Assembly (NCBI GenBank): GCA_013360585.1
Contig: JABWBH010000037.1
Location: 1 to 64,000, forward strand
Direction: 5' to 3'
Origin: Phycisphaerae bacterium
Lineage (GTDB): Bacteria > Planctomycetota > Phycisphaerae > UBA1845
DNA length: 64,000 nucleotides
Position numbers and translations under genes: made by a program. The notes under the pieces were generated by a model that saw only the letters and a list, made by a program, of their open reading frames with translations, was not told the DNA's origin and did not search any database. Shown here piece after piece: positions 26,399 through 35,829 of the stretch; the stretch's first letter is position 1, and each line of letters begins with the position of its first letter.

Positions 26399-26416
26399 GC
26401 CCGTTTTTCAACGGGC
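26399..26416 (+). terminator. Hairpin after membrane peptide B, GCCCGTTGAAAAA repeat copy 2
   Basis: GCCCGTT (26399-26405), loop TTTC, AACGGGC (26410-26416). A perfect 7-bp stem 24 nt past the stop of peptide B. Read on the minus strand it gives the same GCCCGTTGAAAAA core seen at 25131. Confidence 0.6.
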
Positions 26417-26630
26417 GGCTGGGGCAGGCAACCTCTCCGTGACAACGACCCGGGTTGCAATGCGCGCGTGCTTTGCAGTTTCGCGAGGATTCCGCCCCCT
26501 TTCAGCAACTCTGAGTGCCTCGCGGCTGAAGGGGATCACAGGCAGGGCCGATCCCCGCGTTGCCGTTACCGAGCCGGCACGTTGATGTTCCGGACCCTGA
26601 TTCAGCCCGCCCGCCGTTGTGTTGTATTCT

Positions 26631-27779
26631 TCACGCCGCGGCTCCCTCCGCGACCGGCATCCCCATCCGCCGCAGCCACCGGAAGTGCGACGCCACGCCG
26701 GCGAAAAAACTGTGGTTGACGCGGTAATTCAAACCGAACTCCTTGCAGGTCTGCGCCACGATCGGCGCGATGGCCGGGTAGTGGGCGTGGGAGATGTGCG
26801 GGAAGAGGTGATGCTCCGTCTGAAAGTTCAACCCGCCGAGCAGCCACGACAGGACGCGGTTTCGCGGCGCGAAGTCGACCGTGGTCTGCACCTGGTGCGC
26901 CGCCCAGCTCGTCTGCATCCGGCCGTTCTCCTCGAGCGGCATGGGGAACTCCGCTTCCTCGACGCAGTGCGCCAGTTGGAACACGACGCTGAGCACCACG
27001 CCCTGAATGAGCATCGCCAGGACGTAGAACAACACCACCGTGGACCACGGATGCACCCACATGGGCACGCCGAACGCCAGGGTGAAGAACGTGACCTTTC
27101 CGCCGAAGAAAAACAGCAGATCCCAACCCTTGGGGCGGGCGAAGCGGTGTTCGCCGATGCGCCCGGTGATGAGGCTCCGGAAATCATCGACGAAGTGCCA
27201 CTTGATCGGCAGGAACCCGTACAGTGCCCACATGTAGAAATGCTGGAAGCGGTGCAGGCGCAGGCGCTTCTGGTGCGGCGAAAGCCGGCCGAGAACGCCG
27301 ACGTCGATGTCGTCGTCGTGACCGGTGATGTTCGGATACGTGTGATGAAAGGCGTTGTGCTTGCGCGCCCAGATGTAGGAGCTGCCTCCGAGCAGATCGA
27401 GCGCCATGGCGGAGAGACGGTTGACCCACCGGCGGTCCGAGTAGGCGCCGTGCCCCCCGTCATGCTGAATGTTGAACCCGATGCCCGCACACGCAAGCCC
27501 GAGCAACGCCGCCAGCGGCAGGGCGACCCCCCACGACGTCGTAAAAAACACCAGCACCACGTAAGTCGCAACGAAGCCGCCGAAGACGACGGCCGATTTC
27601 AGGTACATCTGCGGACAATCGCGCGGTTTGCGCCCGGTCCGGGCGAAGTACTCCTCGACGCGCTGGCGTAGGGCGTTGCGGAAGCCGTCGTTCGACTCAA
27701 ACTTGGGCGGGTTGCACACCGGGCTGGGCGCGACAATGTCGCCGGGAACCGCCGATGGAACGCTCGAAAGTGAACTCAT
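26631..27779 (-). CDS. Membrane fatty acid desaturase (acyl-lipid / acyl-CoA type)
   Basis: 382 residues, ATG 27779. The three His boxes of membrane di-iron desaturases are intact: HDGGHGAYS, HNAFHHTYPN (H-x3-HH) and QTEHHLFPHISHAHYP (QxxHH, the form typical of front-end desaturases). Hydrophobic pairs flank them (VFGGFVATYVVLVFFTTSWG; VLFYVLAMLIQGVVLSVVF). It introduces a cis double bond in acyl chains using O2 and an electron donor; no fused cytochrome b5 domain is present. The likely role is membrane fluidity. The position of the double bond cannot be told from sequence. Confidence 0.92.
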   Translation of the reverse strand: MSSLSSVPSAVPGDIVAPSPVCNPPKFESNDGFRNALRQRVEEYFARTGRKPRDCPQMYLKSAVVFGGFVATYVVLVFFTTSWGVALPLAALLGLACAGIGFNIQHDGGHGAYSDRRWVNRLSAMALDLLGGSSYIWARKHNAFHHTYPNITGHDDDIDVGVLGRLSPHQKRLRLHRFQHFYMWALYGFLPIKWHFVDDFRSLITGRIGEHRFARPKGWDLLFFFGGKVTFFTLAFGVPMWVHPWSTVVLFYVLAMLIQGVVLSVVFQLAHCVEEAEFPMPLEENGRMQTSWAAHQVQTTVDFAPRNRVLSWLLGGLNFQTEHHLFPHISHAHYPAIAPIVAQTCKEFGLNYRVNHSFFAGVASHFRWLRRMGMPVAEGAAA

Positions 27780-27941
27780 GCCTGAGTGTCGTCTCCTTCA
27801 AAAGAACCACGGATACCGCGGGAGCATGAAAGGGGACGGGCGTGTCAGGCCCGCCCCCCTCGGTTCGCCCAGATCCGTCTGCCTGGAAAGTCCTCCCGAG
27901 ATCGACCGTCACGCAGCGGCGTCGGCCGCTCCTGCGGTGAA

Positions 27942-27969
27942 TTCGCGCGGGCTGAAGCCCGCGGCTCGG
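27942..27969 (+). repeat. Dispersed palindromic repeat family B, copy 1
   Basis: TTCGCGCGGGCTGAAGCCCG (27942-27961) followed by CGGCTCGG. The central GCGGGCTGAAGCCCGC is a hairpin. It lies just past the stop of the RRM gene (minus strand) and may also act as its terminator. A near-identical copy (26 of 28) is at 58052-58079 on the other strand. Confidence 0.65.
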
Positions 27970-27977
27970 GTTTCGGT

Positions 27978-28310
27978 CTAGTACGACCGACGGCCTGAAC
28001 CCCCGCGGGACTTCCCGCCACCGTAACCGCCGCCGCCGTAACCGCCGCCGCTCGGGCGGCTCTCGCGCGGTTTGGCCTCATTCACGGTGAGCGCACGACC
28101 GTCGTGCTGCTGACCGTTGAGCGCCGAGATGGCGGCTTCGGCTTCGGAACTCGAGCTCATCTCGACGAACGCGAAGCCTTTGCTGCGCCCGCTGTCGCGG
28201 TCCATGATGACCTGCGCCGAATCCACGGTCCCGTGCGGCGTAAACAGCTCGCGGAGCTGCGCGTCATCGACGCTGTAACCCAGATTCCCGACATACAACT
28301 TTTTGCCCAT
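27978..28310 (-). CDS. Small RRM-type RNA-binding protein
   Basis: 110 residues. One RNA recognition motif: RNP2 LYVGNL (5-10) and RNP1 KGFAFVEM (44-51) with the expected aromatic residues, then a Gly/Tyr/Arg-rich tail (GGGYGGGGYGGG, GRRSY). This is the common bacterial RRM1 architecture, often cold-induced, acting as an RNA chaperone in the cytoplasm. ATG 28310 has GGAG eight bases upstream. Monocistronic; repeat family B overlaps its 3' flank. Confidence 0.94.
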   Translation of the reverse strand: MGKKLYVGNLGYSVDDAQLRELFTPHGTVDSAQVIMDRDSGRSKGFAFVEMSSSSEAEAAISALNGQQHDGRALTVNEAKPRESRPSGGGYGGGGYGGGKSRGGSGRRSY

Positions 28311-28722
28311 GAAGATTTCTCCTGCGTAAGGGCTGATCGATCCACATCAGCTTTCGGGATCGAACGAAAGGGGCCAACATGACCCTGCGGTAGGAGTTGG
28401 CGAAAGAGGCGAGAAGGCAGGCTCTTTTAGCAGAGCGTGAACATCAAACCCGGTCGTCAGACCTAACCATGCCGAGCATGATACCTCGATCCGGTTCGGA
28501 CGCAAGTCCCTCAGGGCAACCGCATTCTGACATCTGCCGCTCGCCTAGCATGGCCAGGGGAGTACACCAGGCCATGCCACCCGGCCGTCGGCGCGAAAGA
28601 GGCGCCGGGAAACGGCCCGGCACATCAGAATCGGGAAGCCGTCGCGGCGCCGGCGCCGCGGGTCGGGAAGGTCAAGCGTGATCCTGCTTCTCGCTTTCTC
28701 GCGGACGACGCGGCTCCGCTCG
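28311..28722. other. Intergenic region between glmS and the RRM gene, with hairpins
   Basis: 412 nt, both neighbours on the minus strand, so it holds the glmS terminator and the RRM promoter/leader. Dyads: GCATGGCC/GGCCATGC (28548-28555, 28570-28577), CGGCGC/GCGCCG (28589-28607) and a perfect 18-bp palindrome CGCGGCGCCGGCGCCGCG (28643-28660). No coding sequence is supported. Confidence 0.55.
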
Positions 28723-30549
<1,827 letters not shown>

Positions 30550-30905
30550 GAAAGCTCCTAGCTGCCAGCTCCTGGCTCCTAGCTGTTAGCCGCCCCATCC
30601 GAGCCGCGCCCGTCAGGAAGCGCGCCGGGTGATATCGGGTTTCGAATCTTTTCCGCCGCGCCAGCGCCGCATCCCGGATCTCACGCCCCAAATCCAGCCT
30701 GCTCCGAGCCGCGGTTGCACGATTCCGTGCGGCGACTCCTTCGCCCCCCGCGCCGATTCTGCGCTCCCGCCACGCGGTCTACGTCATTATATCGGCATAC
30801 CGAACCGAGGACACTCACCGGCTCTTCCGACCCGCGGAGACCTTCCGCCGCCGTTTTCAGGAGATCCTTGCGCCCCGCCGCCGTTTTCGGTAAGAAGCGG
30901 TCCAA
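30550..30905. other. Divergent intergenic region with short repeats
   Basis: 356 nt between glmS (minus) and the zinc-ribbon membrane protein gene (plus). Directly before glmS are near-direct repeats of GCTCCTAGCTG (30553-30588). At 30601-30630 lies a copy of dispersed repeat family A. Around 30780-30800 a less GC-rich stretch (ACGTCATTATATCG) may hold a promoter. No gene seen. Confidence 0.5.
30601..30630 (-). repeat. Dispersed repeat family A, copy near glmS
   Basis: On the minus strand reads CGCTTCCTGACGGGCGCGGC (from 30621 down), matching copies at 31585, 31622, 34150, 53147 and 60075. Confidence 0.6.
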
Positions 30906-31379
30906 ATGAGCGTCAAAACCAACCAGATTCAGGAACTTCTCCCGCGCAGCGACCGGCGACCGGCGGTGCGCCTGGCGAGCGTTCTGTGTGGCGGTCTCAC
31001 CGTGTTGCTCACGTTGGCGGAACTTGCCAGCCGGGCGTTGATGTTCGGGTGGCAGGGGAAGACCGTATCCGCGGCGCTGGTCCACGGTTGGTTTCATGTG
31101 TGGCGCTGGGACGCAACGTACCCGAGCGGGCTGATCATCGACGGCGCAGGCGCCTCGATGGCCGGCTGGTACTTTCCCAAGGCTGTGGCCGCGCCGCTGT
31201 GGCCCCTCGCGCTGACCGGACTCGTCGCGACCATCGTCCTCTGGCGCCGCAGTCACCGCCCGCCGCCGGGGCATTGCCACGCTTGCGGATATGATCTGAC
31301 GGGGAACAGGTCAGGGAGATGTCCGGAATGCGGGACGGTGATGCCCGCAACGGACGTCATCAGCGCGTCGAAAGAATGA
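30906..31379 (+). CDS. Membrane protein with C-terminal zinc ribbon (planctomycete type)
   Basis: 157 residues, ATG 30906. One hydrophobic segment at about 22-42 (LASVLCGGLTVLLTLAELAS) and another at about 98-115 (LWPLALTGLVATIVLW). The last 35 residues contain CHACGYDLTGNRSGRCPECG, two CxxC pairs making a rubredoxin/zinc-ribbon-like knuckle. From memory this CGYDLTGNxSGxCPECG signature is very common at the ends of planctomycete membrane proteins. The role is unknown. The stop is followed by the next unit after about 350 nt. Confidence 0.82.
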   Translation: MSVKTNQIQELLPRSDRRPAVRLASVLCGGLTVLLTLAELASRALMFGWQGKTVSAALVHGWFHVWRWDATYPSGLIIDGAGASMAGWYFPKAVAAPLWPLALTGLVATIVLWRRSHRPPPGHCHACGYDLTGNRSGRCPECGTVMPATDVISASKE

Positions 31380-31584
31380 AGCGACGTCATGATGCAGCTT
31401 CAGGATGTGCCGGTCTGTGCCGCAGACCCGCCGTGTCGCAAGGCCCGCCACCGCCTCATCATGTTCCCGCTCGAAGCAATACAGACGCCTCGCGCCTTTC
31501 GATCGCTCCGCTTGGCCGCCGCGCCGCGCGGCGATAGCCTGATTGCCGGCGATCAGGTCGGAGTCCGCTTGAGGGGTTTGAGGG

Positions 31585-31611
31585 CCTCGCTCCTTCACGG
31601 TCGCGGGTCGG
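31585..31611 (+). repeat. Dispersed repeat family A, variant copy 1 of a tandem pair
   Basis: CCTCGCTCCTTCACGGTCGC followed by GGGTCGG, preceded by TTGAGGG. It repeats 37 nt later as a direct repeat. Confidence 0.6.
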
Positions 31612-31621
31612 TTACTTGAGG

Positions 31622-31649
31622 GCCTCGCTTCCTTACCGTCGCGGCTCGG
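31622..31649 (+). repeat. Dispersed repeat family A, variant copy 2 of a tandem pair
   Basis: CCTCGCTTCCTTACCGTCGC followed by GGCTCGGT. Direct repeat of 31585-31611, including the leading TTGAGGG. The rest of 31380-31726 shows no gene. Confidence 0.6.
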
Positions 31650-31726
31650 TCATTCGGGAACGAATGAACCACGGAACCGACGCGAGAGGGATCGAAAACA
31701 ATCAGAAGGATCGAACACGAACGAAC

Positions 31727-32050
31727 ATGACGACGCGGCTTGAGAAACTGAACCAGATGCTGGAGCGCGAACCGCAGGACGCGTTTCTCAACTTCGGCGT
31801 GGCGATGGAGCTGGTGAAAGCGGAGGACTACGCCGGCGCGGTCGCCCGGTTCGACCGACTGCTGTCGATCGATCCGGATTACACGGCCGGATATCATCAT
31901 AAGGCGCTGGCGCAGCTCGCCCTGGACCGGATCGCCGAGGCGCAGGCGACGCTGGAGGCGGGGGTCGAGGCCGCCCGGCGGGTGGACAACGCCCACGCCC
32001 TCGCGGAGATGTCGGAGCTGCTCGCCCGGGTCCGCGCCACGCCGCGCTGA
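31727..32050 (+). CDS. TPR-like protein, 107 aa
   Basis: I chose ATG 31727 because the sequence before it does not look coding. Residues 1-100 form helical pairs with TPR spacing: RLEKLNQMLEREPQDAFLNF, GVAMELVKAEDYAGAVARFD, LLSIDPDYTAGYHHKALAQL, ALDRIAEAQATLEAGVEAAR. About two and a half tetratricopeptide repeats, a protein-interaction scaffold. No signal peptide, so probably cytosolic. Similar short TPR proteins are common; the partner is unknown. Confidence 0.85.
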   Translation: MTTRLEKLNQMLEREPQDAFLNFGVAMELVKAEDYAGAVARFDRLLSIDPDYTAGYHHKALAQLALDRIAEAQATLEAGVEAARRVDNAHALAEMSELLARVRATPR

Positions 32051-32155
32051 GACAGGGGGGCGCCTTCCTCCGCCGCTCTTCCACCGCGTCCTCTCCCCCC
32101 TGTCGCGCGTCTTCGCTCTTATTTCCCGGTGCGGGGTCTTTGCATCGACTCGGGC

Positions 32156-32230
32156 GCCGACCTTCCGGTCGGCACGCGGCGCGATCTCGGATCGCGAATC
32201 TCCGGTCCGCGGGGTGCGAAGCAGAGCTTC
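32156..32230. repeat. Three small hairpins in tandem upstream of the BNR gene
   Basis: GCCGACC-TTCC-GGTCGGC (32156-32173), CGCGATC-TCG-GATCGCG (32180-32196) and GAAGC-AGA-GCTTC (32218-32230). They lie between the TPR-like gene and the promoter at 32262. Confidence 0.5.
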
Positions 32231-32261
32231 GTAATCCTGGCGCGCCCGATCTGTTTCTGCA

Positions 32262-32290
32262 TTGTTTTTCAGGCCGGCGGGAACTACGAT
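32262..32290 (+). promoter_or_regulatory. Promoter of the BNR-repeat gene
   Basis: TTGTTT (32262-32267), 17-nt spacer, TACGAT (32285-32290), 63 nt before ATG 32353. A plausible sigma70-type promoter. Confidence 0.5.
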
Positions 32291-32352
32291 GTTGGAGTCG
32301 CGTCGGATCGACGCAGCCGGGGTGGGCATGCCTTTCGCTGAGGGGAGCGAAT

Positions 32353-34086
32353 ATGAAGCTTTCGATGATTTGCGTGGCGGGGTTGGGGTTCGCGCTGACG
32401 GGGCTTTCGGCGGCGGGTCAGGAGGCGCAGCCGCCGGCGGATCCGCGCACCGTGCCGCATGAGACGCAGGACATGACGCCGGACGGCGAAGTGGAACCGG
32501 TGGGCGTCTGCCCGGCGGTGCGGTTCGAGTACGGTCAGGGGCGGTACACCACGGTTCAGGTCAACGTCAACGGTCAGGGCGATAACATCCTCGGCGACGC
32601 GGCCAACGAACCGTCGATCGCTGTGGACCCGACGAATCCGAACCGGATGGCGATCGGATGGCGGCAGTTTGACACGGTGAACAACAACTTCCGCGAGGCG
32701 GGGCGGGCCTTCACGACGGACGGAGGGCAGACGTGGACGTTTCCGGGAGTGCTGACAAACGGAACGTTCCGCAGCGACCCGGTGCTGGCGGCGGACCGCG
32801 CGGGGACGATCTACTACTGCACGCTGAAGAACAATTTCCTGTGCGACATGTTCATCTCCAGCGACGGCGGGGCGACGTTCGGCTCGCCGATCGCCGCTTA
32901 CGGCGGGGACAAGGAGTGGATGGCGATCGACACGACCGGCGGGATGGGCGACGGGCACATCTACCTGGCGTGGAGCACGGCGGCGGGCTGCTGCGGGAAC
33001 CGGATTTTTACGCGTTCGACGGACGGCGGGCTGAGCTACCTGAACCCGATCACGCTGCCGAGTTCGCCGATCTGGGGAACGCTGGCGGTGGCGGGGAACG
33101 GCGACCTTTACGTTTGCGGGAGCGACGCGTTCTCCACGTTTATTGTCGTGCGTTCGACGAACGCGGATGACCCCGGGCAGACGCCGACGTTCTCGACGCG
33201 CAACGCTGCAATCAACCTGGGCGGGACGGTCGTGTCGTTCGGCGGACCGAACCCCGAGGGGCTGGCGGGCCAGCTCTACATCGCGGTGGATACGTCCGGC
33301 GGGCCGCGCGACGGACACCTGTACCTGCTCTCCACGGTCGATCCTTCGGGGACGGATCCCGCGGACGTAAAGGTGGTCCGCAGCACGGACGGCGGCGCCA
33401 CCTGGAGCGCGCCCGTGCGGGTCAACGACGATGCGAGCACGACGGCGTGGCAGTGGTTCGGAACGATGTCGATCGCCCCGAGCGGACGCCTTGACGCGGT
33501 CTGGAACGACACGCGCAACACGGGCAACACGTTCCGCTGCCAGACCTTCTACGCGTACTCGACCGACGGGGGCGCGACGTGGTCGCCGAACGAAGCCACC
33601 GGACCAGTCTGGGATTCCAGCGTCGGCTGGCCGCGGCAGAACAAGATCGGCGACTACTATCACATGATCTCGGATGATCTGGGCGCGCATCTGGCGTACG
33701 CGACGACGCTCAACAACGAGCAGGACGTGTATTACATGCGCGTCGCGGTGGACTGCAACGGCAACGGCGTGCATGACGGCGACGACATCGCCTCCGGTCG
33801 CAGCGCGGACGCGAACCGCAACTGGATTCCGGACGAATGCGAAGGGGCGGACTGCGGCCGCATCGACAAGTTCAACGTCGGCTGCACCAACGGGCGGCTG
33901 AAGGCGAAGGTGGTTTCGACGCTGGCGGCGGGGACGATCCTGACGGTGGACAACAACGGCGACCGGCGGACGCTGACGATCAACGACCGCGGCAAGGGGA
34001 AGGTCAAGTGGACCGGTCAGAGCGGCGCGCACACGGTGTTCATTGTCGAGTGTCCGCAGTTCACGCGATCAACGACGTGCAATTGA
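32353..34086 (+). CDS. Secreted BNR/Asp-box (sialidase-superfamily) protein with C-terminal sorting-like domain
   Basis: 577 residues from ATG 32353, with GAGGGGAGC upstream and a signal peptide (MICVAGLGFALTGLSAAG). The body is a beta-propeller with Asp-box repeats: TTDGGQTWTFP, SSDGGATFGSP, STDGGLSYLNP, STDGGATWSAP, STDGGATWSPN. The NEPSIAVDPTNPNRMAIGWR opening is typical of exo-sialidase-like propellers, but no catalytic Arg triad could be assigned, so enzymatic activity is uncertain. After a dockerin-like Asp/Asn segment (DCNGNGVHDGDDIASG) comes the shared C-terminal domain (CGRIDKFNVGC through GKGKVKWTG to TTCN). Confidence 0.88.
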   Translation: MKLSMICVAGLGFALTGLSAAGQEAQPPADPRTVPHETQDMTPDGEVEPVGVCPAVRFEYGQGRYTTVQVNVNGQGDNILGDAANEPSIAVDPTNPNRMAIGWRQFDTVNNNFREAGRAFTTDGGQTWTFPGVLTNGTFRSDPVLAADRAGTIYYCTLKNNFLCDMFISSDGGATFGSPIAAYGGDKEWMAIDTTGGMGDGHIYLAWSTAAGCCGNRIFTRSTDGGLSYLNPITLPSSPIWGTLAVAGNGDLYVCGSDAFSTFIVVRSTNADDPGQTPTFSTRNAAINLGGTVVSFGGPNPEGLAGQLYIAVDTSGGPRDGHLYLLSTVDPSGTDPADVKVVRSTDGGATWSAPVRVNDDASTTAWQWFGTMSIAPSGRLDAVWNDTRNTGNTFRCQTFYAYSTDGGATWSPNEATGPVWDSSVGWPRQNKIGDYYHMISDDLGAHLAYATTLNNEQDVYYMRVAVDCNGNGVHDGDDIASGRSADANRNWIPDECEGADCGRIDKFNVGCTNGRLKAKVVSTLAAGTILTVDNNGDRRTLTINDRGKGKVKWTGQSGAHTVFIVECPQFTRSTTCN

Positions 34087-34149
34087 CGGATGGGCGAACT
34101 GATCGACCGACGCCGGTGCGGCGGCAAAGCCCTGTCGTTAACGGAAAAG

Positions 34150-34176
34150 AACCGCTTCCTGACAGGCGCGGCTCTG
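34150..34176 (+). repeat. Dispersed repeat family A copy
   Basis: ACCGCTTCCTGACAGGCGCG followed by GCTCTG, in the intergenic region before ygfZ. Confidence 0.6.
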
Positions 34177-34264
34177 TTTCAGGCGGGGCGGGATCTTTGC
34201 GTCGAAACGTCGGCGGCCGCACGGCGCCTGAGTCGGATTGAGATTCTCGGATTGAGATTCAAGG

Positions 34265-35365
34265 ATGACGCAGCGAGAGGTCTGGCTGGAGGGCGTCGCG
34301 GCGCGCGGAGGGGCGCTGCGGGAGGTGGGCGGCATCCGTGTTCCGGCGCGGTTCGCGTCGGCGACGGAGGACGGCGCGGCGACGGCGGACGAGTGCGCGG
34401 CCGTGTCGCGCGGGCGGGCCCTGTGCGATCGGACGCACCGGGGACTGATCCGCGTTACGGGGAAGGACCGAGCGGCGTGGCTGCACAATCTGGTGACGAA
34501 CCAGGTGAAGCCGCTTTCCCCGGGCGAGGGCAATTACGCCTTTGCGCTGAACGTCAAGGGGCGCATTCTTTTCGATCTCGTCTATCTCGTTCGGGCTGAG
34601 GACATTCTGCTGGATATCGAACGCCGCCTGCTGACGGATGCGCTGAAACACTTCAACAAGTACATCATCATGGAGGACGTGGCGCTGACGGATCTGTCGG
34701 CGGAGACGTGCCGGATCGGCGTGCTGGGGTCTGGCGCGGGCGAGGCGGCGACCGCTGCGGGATGGGCGACGGCGGAGAACGCGGCGCTGTATCAGTCCGG
34801 TCTTCTTTCGGATCCGGCTGGGGAATGCGTCGCGTGGCGCAGCGACTTCTGCGGCGTGCGGGGGTATGAAGTTTCGTTCCCCTCGCGGGAGTGGAACACG
34901 GTAGCGGCGCGGTTGGCAGCGGCGGGGGACGCGGCGTGGATCGGCTGGGATGCGGTCGAGGCGCTGCGCATCGAGCAAGGCGTCCCGGCGTACCCGAACG
35001 AGATCAATGAGGCGGTTCTGCCGGCGGAGACGGGGCAACTCGCCCGCGCGGTCAGTTTCAACAAGGGATGTTATCTCGGTCAGGAGATCGTCGAGCGGAT
35101 GCACGCGCGGAAGGCGGTCTCGCGGGGGCTGGTGCGGCTGATCTTCGACGACGGCGACCCGCCCGCACCGGGGTCGCCGGTTCTGGATGCCGACGGACAG
35201 GTCATCGGAGAAGTGACAAGTTCATGTCGCTCTGTCCGTCTTTCCCGCCCGGTCGCGCTGGCCTACGTGAAAGCGACGGCGGCGCGCGACAAGACGCAAC
35301 TGGCCGTCAACAACGGCGCGGAGCGGCGCACCGGCGTCGTGGCGTCGTCGCCTTCTGCCGTCTGA
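34265..35365 (+). CDS. ygfZ: YgfZ/GcvT-family folate-binding protein
   Basis: 366 residues, ATG 34265. Tetrahydrofolate-binding fold related to the T-protein of the glycine cleavage system: LCDRTHRGLIRVTGKDRAAW, LHNLVTNQVKPLSPGEGNYA, and the diagnostic KGCYLGQEIVERMHARK motif (K-G-C-Y-x-G-Q-E). YgfZ/Iba57 proteins help assemble or repair certain Fe-S clusters in a folate-dependent manner. It is not GcvT: the KGCYxGQE motif is specific to YgfZ and no gcvH or gcvP lies nearby. Cytosolic. It runs convergently toward the DUF971 gene, 77 nt away. Confidence 0.93.
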   Translation: MTQREVWLEGVAARGGALREVGGIRVPARFASATEDGAATADECAAVSRGRALCDRTHRGLIRVTGKDRAAWLHNLVTNQVKPLSPGEGNYAFALNVKGRILFDLVYLVRAEDILLDIERRLLTDALKHFNKYIIMEDVALTDLSAETCRIGVLGSGAGEAATAAGWATAENAALYQSGLLSDPAGECVAWRSDFCGVRGYEVSFPSREWNTVAARLAAAGDAAWIGWDAVEALRIEQGVPAYPNEINEAVLPAETGQLARAVSFNKGCYLGQEIVERMHARKAVSRGLVRLIFDDGDPPAPGSPVLDADGQVIGEVTSSCRSVRLSRPVALAYVKATAARDKTQLAVNNGAERRTGVVASSPSAV

Positions 35366-35442
35366 CGTCGCCGCAGCCGGTCCATCATCGTCAGGTCCGG
35401 GGCCGGTTGGCGCACTCGTTCGGATCCGTCGGACTCCGATCG

Positions 35443-35829
35443 TCAGGATTTCGGCACCTGCGGTTCGAGGGCGCGCAGGTAGCGGAAGTCGAAGATGCCC
35501 GCGTCGTGTCCGTCGGACCAGTGAAGCTGGATCGCGTAGTTCCCGGCGAGTTCCGCCCCGGTGACGCGAGGGGTCGGCTGGTTCGGGGCGATATTAAGGA
35601 CCGGCAGCAGCGTGCGCTCCTCGCGCTGGGTGCGGCAGGTGGCGCAGGGGCAGTAACGGCGCAGCAGCGCGACGGGGTAAGCGACGGTGGCGCCATCCCT
35701 CCAGCGGACGGTCAGCGTCTGCTCCGCACGGTTGAGCTTCAGATCGACCGGTGCGACCGCGTCCTCGTCGAAGGAGGTCTGGCGGACGGTTCGGTCGAGC
35801 TGCGGCGCGTCGGACGGTTCAGCGGGCAA
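35443..35829 (-). CDS. DUF971 family protein
   Basis: 128 residues. Core DUF971 features: LTVRWRDGATVAYPVALLRRYCPCATCR (the LR..CPCAxC segment), then VTGAELAGNYAIQLHWSDGHDAGIFDFRYLRAL. The domain corresponds to the N-terminal part of gamma-butyrobetaine hydroxylases and also occurs in proteins linked to Fe-S or P-loop ATPases; its own function is not established. Two Cys (CPCATC) could bind metal. The start overlaps the stop of the upstream HtrA gene by 11 nt, so the two are coupled. Confidence 0.9.
   Translation of the reverse strand: MPAEPSDAPQLDRTVRQTSFDEDAVAPVDLKLNRAEQTLTVRWRDGATVAYPVALLRRYCPCATCRTQREERTLLPVLNIAPNQPTPRVTGAELAGNYAIQLHWSDGHDAGIFDFRYLRALEPQVPKS

Noticed and set aside
30550-30680. 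Possible glmS ribozyme in the glmS leader
   Set aside because: The leader is short repeats plus a dispersed repeat; no ribozyme core pattern was recognised.
32284-34032. Minus-strand open frame opposite the BNR gene
   Set aside because: Arg/Val/His-rich shadow; the plus strand has signal peptide, Asp boxes and the shared tail.
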